From positions 3,844,001-3,908,000 of the forward strand of contig NZ_CP012333.1 in assembly GCF_001263205.1 (NCBI RefSeq): a DNA stretch of 64,000 bases, written 5' to 3'. Shown piece by piece: positions 52,399 through 61,875 of the stretch. The notes under the pieces were generated by a model. The model worked only from the letters and a program-made list of their open reading frames with translations. It was not told the DNA's origin and did no database searches. The DNA comes from Labilithrix luteola. Lineage in GTDB: Bacteria; Myxococcota_A; Polyangia; Polyangiales; Polyangiaceae. Numbering within the stretch: position 1 is the first letter of the stretch; the number at the start of each line of letters is the position of its first letter. The translations under genes and the position numbers were made by a program.

Positions 52399-55300
52399 GT
52401 GAATCTCTCTGCGATCGCGATCAAGCGTCCGGTCTTCACCGTCATGGTGACGATCGCGCTCATGGTCCTCGGTGTCATGGGGCTCGCACGCCTCGGCACG
52501 GACCTCTTCCCCGACGTCACGTTCCCCGTCGTCGTCGTGAACGTGCCGTATCCCGGCGCGTCTCCGCGCGAGGTCGAGCAGCTCGTCACCAAACAGATCG
52601 AAGATGCCGTCGTCTCCATCAACGGCATCGACCGCCTGAAGAGCACCTCACGTGAGGGCCTTTCGTCGGTCATCATTCTCTTCAAGCTGAACGTCGACCA
52701 GAAAGACGCCGCGACGCAGGTTCGTGAGCGCGTCGCGCAGACGCGTTTCAAGCTGCCGAACGAGGTCAAGGAGCCCGCCGTCTCGCGCTTCGACGTCGGC
52801 TCGACCGGCGTTCTCACGTACACGCTGAGTGGCGCGGGCAAGTCGCTCCCCGAGATCGCGAAGTTCGCGCGTGACGTCATCAAGCCTGCGCTCGAGCAGG
52901 TCGACGGCGTCGCCTCGGTCGAAGTCAAAGGCGGCGCGGAGCGCGAGGTCCACGTCGAGCTCGATCGCGCCAAGATCGATGCCCTCCATCTCTCGCCGCT
53001 CTCGATCCTCGAGCAGCTGCGTTCGCAGAACCTGAACGTCCCCGCTGGTCACTACGATGAGGGCGTTCGCGAGATCAGCGTGCGCACGGTCGGTGAGCTC
53101 AAAGACGTCGACGACATCCGCAATCTCATCGTCGCCACCGCCGCCGACGGCTCGAGCGTTCGCCTCTCGGACATCGGCAGCATCGAGGACGGGTTCGAAG
53201 AGCTCCGCACGCGCATTCGCGTCAACGGCGAAGCCGCCGTCTCGTTCGACGTGCTCAAGCAGTCGGGCACGAACACCGTCGCCGTGAGCGATGCCGCGAA
53301 GGCCAAGCTCGCCGAGATCTCCTCTTCGTTCCCGCCCGGGATCAAGGCGGACATCATCATCGAGCAGGCGATGTTCATCCGCGAGAACGTGCACGAGGTC
53401 GAGATCGCGATCGTCTTCGGCGGCGCGATGGCGATCCTCGTCATCCTCGTCTTCATGCTCGACCTGCGCTCGATGATCATCAGCTCGTTCGCGTTGCCGA
53501 CGAGCGTGGTCGCGACGTTCTTCGTCATGTGGCTGTTCGGCTTCTCGCTGAACATGATGACGCTGCTGGCGCTCTCGCTGGCCATCGGCCTCCTCATCGA
53601 CGACGCCGTCGTCGTCCGCGAGAACATCGCCAAGCACCTCGAGCGAGGGCTCGACCCGAAGACCGCGGCACTCGAAGGCACGAAGGAGATCGCGCTCGCC
53701 GTTCTCGCGACCACGTTCACCGTCGTGGCCGTCTTCGTGCCGGTCGCCTTCATGACCGGCATCGTCGGCCAGTTCTTCCGGCAGTTCGGCCTCACGATCG
53801 TGGCGGCCGTTCTCGTCTCGCTCTTCGTCGCCTTCACGCTCGACCCGATGCTCTCGAGCCGCTTCTCGAAGCCGCATGTCCACGGCGCGGTCGACAAGTT
53901 CGCGTGGGCCAAGCGCCCCTTCGAGTTCGTCTTCAAGAGCATGGAAGACGGCTACCGGGTGATCCTCGGCTGGTCGGTCCGCCACAAGATCCTCGTGGGC
54001 ATCCTCGCGTTCGTGTCGTTCGTGCTCATGTTCCCGATCGCGGGACTCACGGGCGTCGACTTCGTCAACCAGGAGGACCGCGGCCAGTTCGTCGTCGACG
54101 TCGAGCTGCCGGCCGGAACGAAGCTCGCGGAGACGTCTGCGCTCTCGCAGCCTGCCGAGCAGAAGCTCCTGCAAGACCCGCGTTTCGTCACCTTGCTCTC
54201 CACGCTCGGTCCGAGCGGCGAGGTCAACAAGGTGAAGTGGCGCGTCGTCACCGTGCCGAAGAGCGAGCGAACGGCGAAGCTCAACGAGCTCCGCGACATC
54301 GCGCGCAAGACGATCCAAAACCAGATCCCCGGCGCGCGCGTCGTCGTCACCGACCCGCCGTTCGTCGAGGGCGCCGCCACCGAGGCGCCGATCATGGTCC
54401 AGGTTCGCGCGGGCGACTACGACACGCTCGCGCCCCTCGCGAAGCAGTTCGAAGAGGCGCTCAAGAGCGTTCCCGGCATCATCGACGTGGACCAGAAGTA
54501 CACGCCGGGCCAGCCGGAGCTCCGCGTGTCGGTCAACCGCGAGAAGGCCGCGCGCGCAGGCGTACCCGTGTCCGCCGTTGCGCTCTCGCTTCGCGCCGCG
54601 ATCGAAGGCGACGAGGGCGGCAAGCTCCGTCAAGGCAAAGACGAGGTTCCGATCCGCGTGCGTCTCGGCAAGTCCGACCGCGCGTCGATGGAAGACGTGC
54701 TGCAGATGACGATGTGGACGCCGAAGGGCCCCATGGCCCTCGCCGACCTCGCGAGCGTCGAGCACGGCGAAGGTCCAAGCGCGATCGAGCGCGAAGATCG
54801 CGAACGTCAGATCGTGATCTGGGCCGCTCCCGATGGTCGCTCGCTTGGCGACCTCGTTCCCGAGATGCAGGCGGCCTTCGCGAAGATCAAGATGCCGCCT
54901 GGCTCAAGCTACCACCTCGACGGTCAGATCCGGCAGATGCAGGACACGAACAGCGCGATGGGCGTCGCCTTCTTGCTGGCTCTCGTCTTCATCTACATCG
55001 TGCTCGCGTCGCAGTTCGAGAGCTTCCTCCACCCCGTCACGATCATGCTGACCACGCTGCCTCTCGCAGCCGTCGGCGCGATCGTCGGCGTGTTCCTCTC
55101 GGGCACCACGCTCGCGATGGGGTCGTTCATCGGCATCATCTTCCTCCTTGGCCTCGTCACGAAGAACGCCATCCTCGTCGTCGACCGCGCGCTCTCGCGC
55201 ATGCGTGACAACGGTGAGACCGCGCTCCAGGCGATCCTCGAAGCGGGTCCGGAGCGTCTCCGTCCGATCTTGATGACGAGCGCAGCGATGGTCCTCGGCA

Positions 55301-55521
55301 TGCTCCCCACCGCGATTTCGAACGGTGAAGGCAGCGAGTTCCGTTCGCCGATGGCGATTGCCGTCATCGGCGGCGTCGTCAGCTCGACGGTGCTCTCGCT
55401 CGTCGTCGTCCCCGCCTTCTTCCTCACGGGTGAAGCGATGAAGGCGAAGTTCGCGAAGTGGTTCGGCCGGCCCGCGCCTCAGCCCGTGGTCGTCGCTGCG
55501 CCGCCCGCAGCGGCCGAGTAA
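52399..55521 (+). CDS. RND-family efflux pump (AcrB/HAE1-like)
   Basis: Inner-membrane proton antiporter of 1040 residues with a GTG start at 52399 preceded by AGAGGAG. Standard RND landmarks: N-terminal helix 'IKRPVFTVMVTIALMVLGVMGL', 'LGTDLFPDVTFPVVVV', 'VEQLVTKQIEDAVVSINGI', the TM4 charged region 'LALSLAIGLLIDDAVVVRENI' with paired Asp, and 'FIGIIFLLGLVTKNAILVVD' in TM10 with Lys. The porter domain and docking regions match multidrug (HAE1) pumps in order and size. Cotranscribed with the adaptor and TetR genes; no outer-membrane factor follows. Confidence 0.93.
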   Translation: MNLSAIAIKRPVFTVMVTIALMVLGVMGLARLGTDLFPDVTFPVVVVNVPYPGASPREVEQLVTKQIEDAVVSINGIDRLKSTSREGLSSVIILFKLNVDQKDAATQVRERVAQTRFKLPNEVKEPAVSRFDVGSTGVLTYTLSGAGKSLPEIAKFARDVIKPALEQVDGVASVEVKGGAEREVHVELDRAKIDALHLSPLSILEQLRSQNLNVPAGHYDEGVREISVRTVGELKDVDDIRNLIVATAADGSSVRLSDIGSIEDGFEELRTRIRVNGEAAVSFDVLKQSGTNTVAVSDAAKAKLAEISSSFPPGIKADIIIEQAMFIRENVHEVEIAIVFGGAMAILVILVFMLDLRSMIISSFALPTSVVATFFVMWLFGFSLNMMTLLALSLAIGLLIDDAVVVRENIAKHLERGLDPKTAALEGTKEIALAVLATTFTVVAVFVPVAFMTGIVGQFFRQFGLTIVAAVLVSLFVAFTLDPMLSSRFSKPHVHGAVDKFAWAKRPFEFVFKSMEDGYRVILGWSVRHKILVGILAFVSFVLMFPIAGLTGVDFVNQEDRGQFVVDVELPAGTKLAETSALSQPAEQKLLQDPRFVTLLSTLGPSGEVNKVKWRVVTVPKSERTAKLNELRDIARKTIQNQIPGARVVVTDPPFVEGAATEAPIMVQVRAGDYDTLAPLAKQFEEALKSVPGIIDVDQKYTPGQPELRVSVNREKAARAGVPVSAVALSLRAAIEGDEGGKLRQGKDEVPIRVRLGKSDRASMEDVLQMTMWTPKGPMALADLASVEHGEGPSAIEREDRERQIVIWAAPDGRSLGDLVPEMQAAFAKIKMPPGSSYHLDGQIRQMQDTNSAMGVAFLLALVFIYIVLASQFESFLHPVTIMLTTLPLAAVGAIVGVFLSGTTLAMGSFIGIIFLLGLVTKNAILVVDRALSRMRDNGETALQAILEAGPERLRPILMTSAAMVLGMLPTAISNGEGSEFRSPMAIAVIGGVVSSTVLSLVVVPAFFLTGEAMKAKFAKWFGRPAPQPVVVAAPPAAAE

Positions 55522-55595
55522 CGACCGAGCTCGGGCGCTTCAGAGGGTTGCGATTGCTCCTCGTGCCACCATGTTGGCGCGAGGAGTAGCTCGCT

Positions 55596-56687
55596 ATGGC
55601 CACACGAAAGACGACGACGACGCGCAAGACTGCCACGCGAAGTGCACGAGGTACGAAGACCACGCCGCGTGCAAAGGTGAAAGTCGCGAGTGCGCGAGCT
55701 CGCGCGGCAGCCCCGACGACGATGCTCGCCGCGGCGATCGACAAGTTCGGTCCGCCCTCGGCCATTCGTACGCACGAGATTCCGATACCGGCGCTCGGCC
55801 CCACGGACGTGCTCATCGCGCTCCGCGCGGCGGACATCGGAAGTTGGGATGCGAAGATCCGTGATGGCTCGTGGGCCAACAAGCCCGCGCGCTTCCCGCT
55901 CGTGCTCGGAACCGACGGTGCAGGCGTGGTCGAGAAGGTTGGCACGGGCGTTCGTCGCTTCGACGTCGGCGACGAGGTCTGGGCGTTCTCGTATCAGAAT
56001 CCGAAAGGCGGCTTTTACGGAGAGTACGTCGTCGTCGATTCGGACAACGTGGGTCGGGTTCCGAAGGGGCTCGGCATGCTCGAGGCCGGCACCAGCGGCG
56101 CGGCTGCGCTGACGGCGCAACAAGGCGTCGATGACATTCTTGCCCTGAAAAAAGGCGAGACCGTTCTCATCGTCGGCGCCTCGGGGGCGGTGGGAACACT
56201 GGCCATCCAGTTCGCCAAGCGTCACGGCGTGCGCGTCATTGCGACGGCTTCGGGGCGCGATGCGACGAAGCTCGTTCGTGAGCTCGGTGCCGACGAGGTC
56301 ATCGATGCACGGCGCGCCGACGCGGTCGACAAGCTGCGCAAGCTCACCCCGAAAGGGCTCGATGCTGCGTTCGCGTTGGCCAGCGGTCCGTCCATCGAGC
56401 GCCTCCTCGGTCTCGTTCGGGCGGGCGGCCGCATCGCGTACCCGAACGGCGTCGAACCACCGCCGCGCAAGCGCGCCAAGGTAGAGGTCACCAGTTTCGA
56501 CGGCACGGCAAGCCGCAAGGCTCTCGACAAACTCGATCGCGCCGTCACCGAAGCGAAGCTCCGCGTTCCGATCGAGAAGACCTACCCGCTCGCACGTGCA
56601 GCCGAAGCCCACGAGCGACTCGAAGAAGGTCACGTCCTCGGCCACCTCGCGCTTCGCATCCGAGGTCCCGGCCGCCGCGCGGCGTGA
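55596..56687 (+). CDS. Zinc-independent quinone oxidoreductase/alcohol dehydrogenase-like protein with a basic N-terminal tail
   Basis: MDR-family oxidoreductase of 363 residues. The first about 42 residues are Thr/Lys/Arg/Ala-rich ('TRKTTTTRKTATRSARG'), resembling a histone-tail or DNA-binding extension. The catalytic part follows: 'GPTDVLIALRAADIGSWDAKIRDG', 'LGTDGAGVVEKVGTGV', NADPH loop 'IVGASGAVGTLAIQFAKRHG' and 'LGADEVIDARRAD'. Zinc ligands are absent, as in quinone oxidoreductases. GAGGAG lies upstream of the ATG at 55596, so the basic extension seems genuine; an ATG at 55722 would remove it. It stands alone, 74 bp after the RND gene. Confidence 0.85.
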   Translation: MATRKTTTTRKTATRSARGTKTTPRAKVKVASARARAAAPTTMLAAAIDKFGPPSAIRTHEIPIPALGPTDVLIALRAADIGSWDAKIRDGSWANKPARFPLVLGTDGAGVVEKVGTGVRRFDVGDEVWAFSYQNPKGGFYGEYVVVDSDNVGRVPKGLGMLEAGTSGAAALTAQQGVDDILALKKGETVLIVGASGAVGTLAIQFAKRHGVRVIATASGRDATKLVRELGADEVIDARRADAVDKLRKLTPKGLDAAFALASGPSIERLLGLVRAGGRIAYPNGVEPPPRKRAKVEVTSFDGTASRKALDKLDRAVTEAKLRVPIEKTYPLARAAEAHERLEEGHVLGHLALRIRGPGRRAA

Positions 56688-56838
56688 CCAACACTCCGCG
56701 CCCGACGCCTGCACCCGTACGACGCGCAGTCGTCACATGGCTCATCGGTGCAAATCACGACAGTGATTGCCTCGAGCGACATCCGTTCGAGCTCCGGTTG
56801 TTGTCCGGGAAGGCGTCGACGTAGAGTCGCTCGCGCGT

Positions 56839-57789
56839 ATGTGGATCGAGAAGAAGCAGTCCTGGATCGCGACGGTCATTCTCGGTGGTTTCGCACTGCC
56901 CAACATCTGGACGCGAACGCTCACGGTGACCGGCATCGCCATCGCCGTCACGCTGCTCTACATGCGCATCCCGGCGCTGCACTACTCGATCACGAGCACG
57001 CCGTTCGTGCTCATCGGTTTGCCGCTCGGTATCTTCATCGGCTTTCGAAACAACTCGGCCTACGACCGATTCTGGGAAGGTCGTAAAGCGTGGGGCGCGC
57101 TCGTGAACACGTCGCGCAGCATCACGCGTCAGGTCCTGACGCTCACGGAGGCTCAGCCGGATGCGACCGAGCGATCGGAGGAGGCGATTCGCGCGTTCGA
57201 GGTCCGCATGGTCCACCTGACCATCGCGTTCGTGCACACACTACGCAAGCAGCTGCGCGACTCCGATCCGTTCCCCGCGCTCCAGCGCATCCTGAAGGAC
57301 GGCGAAGCTGACGAAGTCGAGCGCCTGCGCGGTGAAGAAAACGTGGCGCTGGCCATCTTGCAACGTCTCGGTGATCTGCTCGTCGAAGCCCGCCGCAAGC
57401 ATTGGATTCATCCGTTCCACGTTCCGGTCATCGAGCAGTCGCTCGTGAACCTGACCGACATTCAGGGAGTCTGCGAGCGCATCAAAGGCACCCCGATTCC
57501 GTATTCGTACACGGTGCTCATCCACCGCATCGTCGCCGTGTACTGCAGTCTCTTGCCGTTCGGTCTCGCGGAGACGATTGGCTGGGCCACGCCCGCGGTC
57601 GTTCTCTGCGTGTCGTACGCACTCTTCGGCCTCGATTCCGTCGGCGACGAGATCGAGCAGCCCTTCGGTATCGACACGAACGACCTCCCGCTCAAGGCGA
57701 TCTCGCGCAACATCGAGCGCAACCTTCGGAAGCGACTCGGCGAGGATCTCCCGCCGGTCGTTCAACCCGAACGCGGCATCCTCCGCTAG
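56839..57789 (+). CDS. Bestrophin-family (UPF0187) channel protein
   Basis: Membrane protein of 316 residues from the ATG at 56839; an in-frame TTG at 56767 is possible. Bacterial bestrophins form pentameric ion channels. Features: membrane helices 'ATVILGGFALPNIWTRTLTVTG' and 'VLCVSYALFGLDSVGDEIEQPFG', the signature 'FIGFRNNSAYDRFWEGRKAWGALVN', and 'IPYSYTVLIHRIVAVYC'. The C-terminal 'QPFGIDTNDLPLKAI' is the conserved acidic loop. It ends 20 bp before a strong hairpin at 57809. The nearest upstream same-strand gene is 150 bp away. Confidence 0.9.
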   Translation: MWIEKKQSWIATVILGGFALPNIWTRTLTVTGIAIAVTLLYMRIPALHYSITSTPFVLIGLPLGIFIGFRNNSAYDRFWEGRKAWGALVNTSRSITRQVLTLTEAQPDATERSEEAIRAFEVRMVHLTIAFVHTLRKQLRDSDPFPALQRILKDGEADEVERLRGEENVALAILQRLGDLLVEARRKHWIHPFHVPVIEQSLVNLTDIQGVCERIKGTPIPYSYTVLIHRIVAVYCSLLPFGLAETIGWATPAVVLCVSYALFGLDSVGDEIEQPFGIDTNDLPLKAISRNIERNLRKRLGEDLPPVVQPERGILR

Positions 57790-57808
57790 TTCCTGGCGCT
57801 GACAAACG

Positions 57809-57852
57809 ACGAAGCGACGCGCCTCGTTCTCGTCGAGGCTGCGTCGCTTCGT
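57809..57852. terminator. Bidirectional hairpin between convergent genes
   Basis: ACGAAGCGACGC at 57809-57820 pairs perfectly with GCGTCGCTTCGT at 57841-57852; an inner stem GCCTCG/CGAGGC closes the loop. Total paired length is 18 bp. It sits in the 77-bp gap between the bestrophin and beta-helix genes, so it can end transcription from both sides. No T-tract follows on the plus strand. Confidence 0.75.
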
Positions 57853-57866
57853 GGGTCATGGGTCGG

Positions 57867-59387
57867 CTATTCGACCGTGAGTGACAGGTCGAGGCTGGCG
57901 TTCGTAACGCCCGAGGTCGCGGTCACCTTGAACGAATACGTCTGCGGGCCGCCCGCGTCGGTACCACCGTCCGGCGCGGAGCCGTCCCGCCCGGGCGCGG
58001 AGCCATCGTTGTCGCCGGCGGCGCCGTCAGGCAACGAGGTCGTGTCGTCATTCGTATTCGCGTCGTCCGAGCTCGATCCGCAGGCGGTCGTCGCCGTGAA
58101 GGAGACGAGCGCGAGGCACGCGAGCGGTACGCGCAGCTTTCGTCGTGCACCGAACAGCGCGAGCGCGGGGACCGCGAAGGCGAACGTCGGAAACGGCCAC
58201 GTCGGGTGAGAATCTCCCGAGCCCCTCGTGTTTCCGAGACCGTGCCCGGGACCGAGGAGCAAGCCAGTCTTCGAAGCTACGGTCGGAACGACCGTGACGT
58301 TGACGGTGCCCGTTGGGCTCTCACCAGGGAGTGTCTCCGGGTCGAACTGACAGGTGAAGCCCGCGGGCAATCCCGAGCATGCGAACGCGACCGGACTCAC
58401 GAGGATGCCCCTCATGGTCGCGACGACGGGGTAGGTCGCACTCTCGCCGACCGCCACCGTGTTCGATGGCGTGTCGGTGGAGAGGGCGATCGTCGCGGCA
58501 GTGATCGAGGCGATCTCGTCGAATCGGTTGTTGCCGAACGAGAAGATCTCCGCGTTGCCGGCCGTCGTGGTCGTGTCCGTCGTGTTGGACATCCCGACCA
58601 CCTTCGACATGCGGACGACCGCGTTGCCGGCCGTCGACGAGGCCGCGATGCCGACGTCGTTGCTGGCGATCGTCACCCCTTCGAGGTTCACGTCGGCGAG
58701 GGCTCCGGCCATCTCGGTCGCCGCCGTGATGCCCGTGCCGTTCTGCGAAGCCGTGCTCTCGTAGACAGAGAGGCGTGCGCCGCCGGCTGCGAAGATGCCG
58801 AAACCGTTGCCGTCGAACTGCGAACGAGCGATCGAGCCGAGGAGGCCGCCATTCGAGCTCTCTGCACGAAGGCCCGCGCCCACGTTGCCGATGGCCGTCG
58901 AGTCGAGGACCACGAGCGAGCCTGCCGTCGTCAGCTGGACATCGATCGCGTTGGTGAAGTTCGACACGTGGCAACCGTCGATCGTGAGTGAGCGTCCGCT
59001 CTCGTAGCGGATGCCGCTGCCCATGCCGCTGCCTACGAGCGAGATCGACCTGAGCACGACGTTGTCGGTCGGGCCGGCCGCGACGCGGATGCCCGTTGCG
59101 GTGACCGGGGCGACGTCGCCACCCACCGCGGCGCCATCGATGATCACCGACTTGTCGATGACGAGGTCGCCGTAGTCGCCGGGCTCGCGCACGCTGATGA
59201 CGCCGGGGTGAGCCGTCTTGAGGTAAGCGCCTTGGAAGGTCAGGCAAGGCGCCGTACGGCTGCACGGGTTGGCGTCGTCACCGTCACCCGAGACCCACGT
59301 GCGCGTGGCTTGTGCATGGGCGATCGTCGCGGTTCCGAGCGAGACGAGCGCCGCGAAAAGTCCCGTTGCGAGCGGTCCTGTCTTCAT
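57867..59387 (-). CDS. Secreted right-handed beta-helix protein with a split C-terminal Ig-like domain
   Basis: Protein of 506 residues with a signal peptide ('LFAALVSLGTATIAHAQ'). Then come 'RTWVSGDGDDANPCSRTAPC' and a parallel beta-helix (about 50-300: 'VIDKSVIIDG', 'LTIDGCHVSNFTNAIDV', 'ARLSVYESTASQNGTGI'). After that an Ig-like segment begins ('AVGESATYPVVAT...GLPAGFTCQFDP') but is interrupted at about 394-436 by two hydrophobic stretches ending in 'FTATTACGSSS' and an Asp/Gly/Ser linker, before the last strand 'TYSFKVTATSGV...LSLTVE' completes it. Start codon overlaps the stop of the paralogous gene at 59384 (ATGA). Likely surface-exposed or cell-wall-linked. The function is unknown. Confidence 0.8.
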   Translation of the reverse strand: MKTGPLATGLFAALVSLGTATIAHAQATRTWVSGDGDDANPCSRTAPCLTFQGAYLKTAHPGVISVREPGDYGDLVIDKSVIIDGAAVGGDVAPVTATGIRVAAGPTDNVVLRSISLVGSGMGSGIRYESGRSLTIDGCHVSNFTNAIDVQLTTAGSLVVLDSTAIGNVGAGLRAESSNGGLLGSIARSQFDGNGFGIFAAGGARLSVYESTASQNGTGITAATEMAGALADVNLEGVTIASNDVGIAASSTAGNAVVRMSKVVGMSNTTDTTTTAGNAEIFSFGNNRFDEIASITAATIALSTDTPSNTVAVGESATYPVVATMRGILVSPVAFACSGLPAGFTCQFDPETLPGESPTGTVNVTVVPTVASKTGLLLGPGHGLGNTRGSGDSHPTWPFPTFAFAVPALALFGARRKLRVPLACLALVSFTATTACGSSSDDANTNDDTTSLPDGAAGDNDGSAPGRDGSAPDGGTDAGGPQTYSFKVTATSGVTNASLDLSLTVE

Positions 59388-60277
59388 TGCTGTGGCAACG
59401 TCGTGGAAGGCGCGTTGTTGGTTACGTTGCCGGCGTTGACGCGGTTGTTACCGAACGAGCTCACCTTCGCGCCGGCGAGTGCCAACGTGTTGTGACCGAT
59501 CAGCACCTCCGAAAGGCGCACCGTGGAGTCACCCTGCACGCCGGTGCCGTTGCCCGCGATGAGGCCGTGGTCCATGTTCACCTCGGCGCTGCCCTCGCAG
59601 AAGATGCCCTTGGAGGCGTTGTTTCCGAACACGCTGTCGTGGATCGTCACGCGCGCCGTGCCAGCTGCGTGGAGGCCCACCACGTTGTCGTAGAAGTGGC
59701 TGTTCGTGATGGTGACGTTGGCGGTGCCTGCCCCGCCGACGTTGACGCCATTGACGAGATTGCCGGCCGCGAAGACGTTCTTCATGAAGAGCGATGCCGT
59801 TCCGGTGGCCGGCTGGAAGTCAATGGCGCCCTGCGTCTGCCCAGTGATCTGGCAGTCCTCGAGGACGAGCGACTTGCCGCTGACGAACTTCACTCCGACC
59901 AGGCCGGCGCCAACGCCTTGAATGGCGAGTCCACGCAGAATCACCGTGTCCGTCGCCCCGGCATTCACGGTGACTCCATTGCTGCCGCTGTTGAGGATGG
60001 AGCTGTTCGTGCCTCGAACGTCGATGGTGATGGACTTGGTGATCGTGACGGCTCCGTAGCCGCCAGGGTCGAGGACGCTGATGACGCCACCGGCGGCCGT
60101 CCTGGAGATGGCGCCCGCAAACGTCTTGCACGGTGCCGTGCGACTACACGGGTTCGCGTCGTCGCCGACGCCCGAAACCCACGTGCGCGAGGCCTGGGCC
60201 GCGGCCGACTTGGAAAGGAAGAGGAAGACGAGTGCTACGAGCACTCCGAACAAGTTGACGAGACGCATCCGACGCAT
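59384..60277 (-). CDS. Secreted right-handed beta-helix protein
   Basis: Protein of 297 residues from the ATG at 60277, where a hydrophobic signal segment begins ('LVNLFGVLVALVFLFLSKSAAA'). After the shared N-terminal motif 'RTWVSGVGDDANPCSRTAPC' come beta-helix coils with Asn/Asp ladders and Val/Ile turns ('ITKSITIDVRGTNSSILNSG', 'ANVTITNSHFYDNVVGLH', 'RVTIHDSVFGNNASKGI'). It is a paralogue of the downstream gene but lacks the Ig-like C-terminus. Its stop overlaps the next start, so the two are translationally coupled. Probably exported; no active-site residues of known carbohydrate lyases can be picked out. Confidence 0.82.
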   Translation of the reverse strand: MRRMRLVNLFGVLVALVFLFLSKSAAAQASRTWVSGVGDDANPCSRTAPCKTFAGAISRTAAGGVISVLDPGGYGAVTITKSITIDVRGTNSSILNSGSNGVTVNAGATDTVILRGLAIQGVGAGLVGVKFVSGKSLVLEDCQITGQTQGAIDFQPATGTASLFMKNVFAAGNLVNGVNVGGAGTANVTITNSHFYDNVVGLHAAGTARVTIHDSVFGNNASKGIFCEGSAEVNMDHGLIAGNGTGVQGDSTVRLSEVLIGHNTLALAGAKVSSFGNNRVNAGNVTNNAPSTTLPQQ

Positions 60278-60547
60278 CGAGGTACTTCTCCGTGAAAGAG
60301 CGAGATCCGGCGTTTTTCGACAAGACGCCGATCTTTGAAGATACACCGCGCCCGGCCGCAGCCGCGAGCCCGACGCGCCGCTCGGCTCGTCGAATCGAAC
60401 GTGCGTCAGATCCGATGGCCAGGTGTCGGCCAGCCGCTCGGTTGACGAGGGAACGAAGCTGGCAACGGCCGCGGTTGAGCCAAGCGCGAAGAGCGCACGG
60501 GTCACCGTTTTGGCGCAATTCTGGCGTTCGGCAGGCGTTGAGTCGCT

Positions 60548-61636
60548 TCAGACGAAGATGTCGCCCGGGAGGACCGAGTCGCGGACCTGGTAGCTCTCGC
60601 GTGTGATGGGAAGCTTCGCGCCGTCGACGCCGTCGTAGGCGAGCTCGAGGCGGGATTCGCCCTTCCACGAAACGATCTTGCCCGTGTACTTCTGCGCATC
60701 GACGCCGAAGCCTTGCATCACGAGCTCGCCGTCGAAGAGCGTCGCGCGTGCCAGGTAGAGGATGGTGTCGCGCGTGGCCGGGCGATTGATGGTCATGCTC
60801 GCGGTGAGGTGAGCCACGCCGCGCTCGTCCATCTCGTGCATGAGTGCCTGGGCCGTGTCGCGCATGCCCTGGATGGAGACGATCGCGCCGGCGACCGCCG
60901 CGGTGATGTCGACGCCGTCGTCCGTGCGAACGCCCTTTTCAGCGAGAAATCGGAAGTTCTCATCCCCGAGATTGCTGCGTAGGCGGCGGTGCACGTCGTT
61001 GCTGTCGTCGTAGTGAGCAAGCGCGCCGACGATGGCGCCGCACGCTGCGCGCGGTTCACGCCACGTAGATTCGCTCGTGCGTCCGTAGAGCAGGCCCTTG
61101 TCCGTCTCGAGTCGACCGCAATGTGTTTTCAGATCGAACGCGCACATGACGAAGCTCTGCGCGTTGCCTTCGTACACGCGCTTGCGCAGGGGGTCGTCGA
61201 GCACGTGGGCCCAAGTGACGTGCGCGAGCGTCGCGCCATTGTCGGTGCCACCGCCGGTGGGGTGGAAGGCTTCGGGCTTGAGCGACCCGACCTCCGAGAT
61301 GGTCGCGAAGCGCGAGGCCACGACCTGTTGGTAGTGCCCGATCTCGTCTTGATGGATGCGGTCTCCGCAATTCGTGTACGCGAGCGTCGTCACCACGCTC
61401 GGCAGCGAGAAGTCGGCACTGCACGATTCGCGATCGCTCGATGCGGGCCGGCGCGAGAAATGGAGCTCGTCGCGGAGAATCTGCAGGCCCGCGACGAGCT
61501 GCATGCGGTCGCTCACGATCTCGTCGAGGAACACGGGCGTGCTGCCTCGTTCGAGACCGAAATGACCTTCGAGCTCCCACAGCTTCGAGACGCGAACACG
61601 TGCCGCCGACGAGTCGAACATTCGGCGATTGTGCAC
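60548..61636 (-). CDS. Conserved hypothetical protein
   Basis: Protein of 362 residues, with codon use and length typical of a real gene, but I do not recognise the family. Notable stretches: 'RIHQDEIGHYQQVVASRFATISEVG', 'FHPTGGGTDNGATLAHVTW', 'GGGTDNG' as a Gly-rich loop, and 'GVRTDDGVDITAAVAGAIVSIQGM'. Several Asp, His and Glu residues could bind metal, but no standard motif is complete. No signal peptide or membrane helix. It lies 270 bp upstream of the beta-helix pair on the same strand and is divergent from the kinase gene. The alternative start ATG at 61621 is possible. Confidence 0.6.
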   Translation of the reverse strand: MHNRRMFDSSAARVRVSKLWELEGHFGLERGSTPVFLDEIVSDRMQLVAGLQILRDELHFSRRPASSDRESCSADFSLPSVVTTLAYTNCGDRIHQDEIGHYQQVVASRFATISEVGSLKPEAFHPTGGGTDNGATLAHVTWAHVLDDPLRKRVYEGNAQSFVMCAFDLKTHCGRLETDKGLLYGRTSESTWREPRAACGAIVGALAHYDDSNDVHRRLRSNLGDENFRFLAEKGVRTDDGVDITAAVAGAIVSIQGMRDTAQALMHEMDERGVAHLTASMTINRPATRDTILYLARATLFDGELVMQGFGVDAQKYTGKIVSWKGESRLELAYDGVDGAKLPITRESYQVRDSVLPGDIFV

Positions 61637-61875
61637 GAAGCTCTGCTCGAATTCTCGTCGCTCCTTGCAACGATCGTGCGCGCGGAGCGGTTCGACCGCC
61701 GATCGAGCCAGCGTCGGGCGCGCGCGGGCGAAAGTCCGTTCACGGTCTCGACACCGACGAGCGAATCGCGGGAAAAACGCCCTTCTTCGGGCACGTTACC
61801 GCCTTCAGCGCGAACCTCGGGCATGCCGGCAAACTGTGGCGTCGACCGCACAAAAAGGATAATCCCGAAAGTCCG

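Noticed and set aside
52648..54765. Minus-strand open frame of 705 codons opposite the RND gene
   Set aside because: Shadow of a well-defined RND pump; composition is dominated by Arg/Glu/Asp/His without a domain.
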